64,000 nucleotides of DNA from Sepioteuthis lessoniana. Taxonomy: Eukaryota; Mollusca; Cephalopoda; Myopsida; Loliginidae. Positions 61,259 to 64,000 of this stretch are shown here, piece after piece. The position numbers were made by a program, and so were the translations under genes. Below the pieces are notes generated by a model. It saw only the letters and a program-made list of their open reading frames with translations, searched no databases and had not been told where the DNA came from. The stretch is taken from assembly GCA_963585895.1 (NCBI GenBank), contig OY757904.1, positions 163,157,292 to 163,221,291 of the forward strand. Reading direction: 5' to 3'. The first letter of the stretch is position 1. Every line of letters starts with the position of its first letter.

Positions 61259-63024
61259 TAAGATAATCAATAGCAGCTCATCATTTACAAGAGAATATTT
61301 AGAACCTTTTAGCAGTAAATATTGCTCAGTGTTTAAAGACTTTTCTCTTTTTCTTAAACACACTAAAAGGTCATTTTGGTATGCTGGCTTTTTAAAAGAA
61401 AAGACGGAGTTATATTCATGTATAGTTATGCCAAGGAATTAAGAAGAGAGAGTCAAAGTGAAGAGACTGTCTCAATTAGAAATATTTTATTACCTGCTGA
61501 TTGGTTGGTGTGGCCCTAAAAGGATATATTTTGAATGTTGCTACTGAAGAGAGCAAGGAAACTACTACATGTACGAGGGACTGCAAGAATGGGAACTTGC
61601 CAGTTGCTGAATATGGGGTGTTATTTGGATGCTTTTAATGGAACCAAGAAAGCATCCATAGTTTTGGTCTGTTTGCCTTCCAACTAACCCAAAAAGGTTT
61701 ACTTGTCATGTGATTTCTTACCACTATGTCCACAATAGACAGCAATCTAGAATGGCTGATTGACTATTCTATTTTTGACTGCAATATGAGATTTGACTTC
61801 AAGTGTAACAGAGTTTATGATGAGTATCCAAAATGAAGAAAATTGTGGTTATATTTTATTCAGATTCTCAAACTAAGTGCAATCTACTGAGGGGAAAAGT
61901 GAAGTATTTCTCTGTATTGAGTATAATTCAAAGAGAATAAATTGTTGAAATCCTAAAAACAACAAGAAAATGGCTCATTGGTATAGACCTTTAAAGAAGC
62001 CTTAGATAGCTTGGCCAACAGTCTGTTGTTCTCACCATTCAATTTTTCCTATCACTATTGAAACCCTTTGAGAACAGAAGTTTATAAGTAGACAATTCTT
62101 TTGATTGTTCTGTTATATTTCAAAGTATCACATCAGCAAATGCATCTTGTAGACTCATTCAATTGATAATATTGATGTAATTTCTACATTTTTAATATTA
62201 ACAGGAGCAAATAACAATCTGAAAAGTTAGGCTTATGTACAAAAGTAAAAATTTAGGAACTCTGACCCCCTTACTGTCAACAAATTAATATTCTGTCAAC
62301 AGTTTCATGGTAATATAGTGCACCAGTAAGAGATCACTTTTTCTCTGTTATTGAAATTTATTATCATTTAAAAACTATTTTTTTATTGATTGAATTTTAT
62401 TTAAGTAAAATGCTGATGATTATTAATGGTTGAAGAAGTGAAGATGAAAAGCAATTTGTCAGGTAATAAATCAGAAATTTTTTTTTATGATAGAGCAACC
62501 TCAAATGAGAGTCTCAGTCAAATAGTGGTTCTGTAGGCGAGAAATTAATGATCATTCTTCATCCCGAAAGGAGGTGAAAGCAACTCCATTCTCAAAGTTT
62601 AAGAATTTTGCAAAATAGTCAACCTGCTAATTCCAACTTTAGAGTAATTTATTTTCAGTTTATTATCCAGTCAAGTAAATCTGATCCTCACAAGATTCCC
62701 CATCATTATGACCTTGCGTCAAATTTAGTTGAATTAAGTAAATATCATCAGAGATAAGAAAACTATGTCTCAAAATTTACTAGTGCAATACATTAGATAC
62801 TCATGATGCAGATAATTTTTAGCCTTGTGCCATACTAAGCTAGACCTAGTAAATAATTATACATATAAATTAGTAAATAGTTTTCATATGATCAACACCA
62901 CAAAAATTCAAATAAAAAACTGTTTTACTTTTCTAATTGTGTTGAGTATGGAAGTTCTTCAATAGCAACAACAACACTTTCCTTCAAACAGATGAGTTTT
63001 TGGTTCATTGTTTGGTGGGTTCAT
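61259..63024. other. No gene recognised
   Basis: 61430-61800 is moderately balanced in composition but has no open frame of note. The rest is AT-rich. Confidence 0.5.
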
Positions 63025-63207
63025 TTATGAAATTGCAGCTTGAACCGTGATGTACAGTATTCTCCTACACACTGGGCAAAGAATTCCATTATCCAGTATT
63101 GGATGGGTCCATTCCTGTTGTACATCTGTACACTGACGGTTCCCTTCATAGATAGAGGCACAGTCAGTTTTAAAAAAAACATCATGTGGTGACACATTAC
63201 TCCAATT
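63025..63207 (-). CDS. Weak candidate terminal exon, unknown protein
   Basis: Minus strand. TTTTCCCTGCAG is a good splice acceptor ending at 63208. From there 60 codons are open to a TAA at 63025-63027. The translation contains CASIYEGNRQC, WTHPILDNG and CPVCRR, with paired cysteines. Composition is more balanced than in neighbouring DNA. I recognise no family, no partner exon is visible, and a 60-codon open frame is not rare by chance in this window. Confidence 0.22.
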   Translation of the reverse strand, partial: NWSNVSPHDVFFKTDCASIYEGNRQCTDVQQEWTHPILDNGILCPVCRRILYITVQAAIS

Positions 63208-63537
63208 CTGCAGGGAAAATCTTACATTTTTTTTAGGAAAGTATGAGAATAGTCCAGGAGTCTCTTTTATTCTCTATATTTTATGACGGTCAGCCTGGAG
63301 GCAGCTTGACAATATAGGTGGGACGCAGGCATCCTGATGACATGATTAACACAGTATAAATGATACTAAATGATGAGCATCTCACTATTCATGGTGCAGT
63401 ATCTTGACATGCAAGATGCAGTCCCTTCACACGATGCCCTAGATGTGCTGCAGAGAACAAATGTCGAATAATTCAAGGCTTTCAACTTGGACTTTATAGT
63501 GGACAAAGTCCAGGCCTCTACAGGTGTTGTTTGGTTT
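63208..63537. other. No gene recognised
   Basis: A 65-codon minus frame at 63366-63563 has Ser/Cys-rich composition but enters the repeat at its start, so it is probably not real. Confidence 0.4.
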
Positions 63538-64000
63538 ATTGGTTGTATTTTATGGCATATCAAATCCTGTTTTTATATATACATTTTATATATAATTTGT
63601 AAATGAATTGTAGGTAACATTATTTTAAAATGAGCCTGAGCTCATTTGTTTGCATTAAAGTATTGCTATTTATTGTTTACACACAGCTAAATGGTTTCAA
63701 GTATTGCTATTTGATATCAATAATTCTATTTAAGATTAATCATTTGTTTACGTGCACTTAAATGATTTAAAGTATTGTTATTCAACACTAATAATTCCAT
63801 TAAATATCAAAAACAATCCCTAATAAAATAATGAACATATCTACTTGACTGATAGACAGGACCCTAAAAGGTAATAGCTCTCCAAGTCAGAGTGGACCTG
63901 GGAGTAATAGCAATGCAAAAGCTCCAGGACTGGAGTCTCACCAGCAGATGTAGTTTAGTGTCATACCCAGGTAACCCTCTACTGATGTAGGGAATGATTG
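63538..64000 (-). mobile_element. 71-bp-unit element, copy 7, most complete 3' half (5' end cut by window)
   Basis: Read on the minus strand: GGGTATGACACTAAACTACA, GGTGAGACTCCAGTCCTGGA, TACTCCCAGGTCCACTCTGA, TAGGGTCCTGTCTATCAGTC, units with GAATTATTAGTGTTGAATAA spaced 71 bp (63790 and 63719 on the plus strand), TGAGCTCAGGCTCA, an AT stretch, then AAACAGGATTTGATATGCCA and the end. It shows the intact order used to define the family. Confidence 0.85.

Overview
This window looks like non-coding, repeat-filled DNA of an animal nuclear genome. It is AT-rich and has no operons or dense coding. Small ORFs are scattered at random, TA/CA/TC microsatellites are long, and RTE-type LINE, mariner and SINE fossils are numerous. 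The mix of RTE LINEs with a (TGA)n tail, several mariner lineages, tRNA-headed SINEs and very long gene-poor stretches fits a lophotrochozoan. A mollusc, possibly a cephalopod, is my best guess from memory of similar repeats, but nothing here proves it.

Only one stretch looks like host coding DNA. It is a 135-bp minus-strand exon at 41812-41946 with good splice sites, and its translation resembles part of an arrestin N-terminal (ARRDC-like) domain. If real, much of the window is intron or flank of that gene. A GC-rich, self-complementary island (about 42200-42370) lies just beyond this exon. A second, much weaker exon candidate is at 63025-63207 (minus).

Layout: 1-1206 is the 3' end of a young RTE LINE (+). 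1647-3205 holds two head-to-tail copies of a dispersed element built from a conserved head, a variable number of 71-bp units, an AT tract and a fixed 3' end. 4566-5192 is a gag-like fragment inside 128-bp inverted arms. 7084-7993 is an internally deleted mariner. 10109-11500 is a decayed LINE of a second clade (-). 14150-14881 is an unidentified coding relic. 16286-16866 is a pair of inverted SINEs. 18985-19506 has another 71-bp-unit element and a SINE head. 22755-23850 is a mariner fossil. 26204-28090 is the best-preserved LINE (613-codon open RT frame, -). 29157-31839 is microsatellite-rich with a SINE. 34431-34684 is another SINE. 36600-37320 is a mariner fossil. 37576-37868 is a 29-bp minisatellite. 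42905-44940 is a 71-bp-unit element with a mariner nested in its TA tract. 50437-51712 is a further mariner fossil. 52880-57925 has two decayed RTE copies arranged head to tail. 61050-61258 and 63538-64000 carry further copies of the 71-bp-unit element.

No element here appears able to move by itself. The LINE at 26-28 kb keeps its RT motifs but lacks its endonuclease. All mariners have lost at least one catalytic block or residue. The most distinctive points are the 71-bp-unit element family, the internal deletion shared by two separate mariner copies, the inverted-arm gag locus, and the isolated arrestin-like exon.
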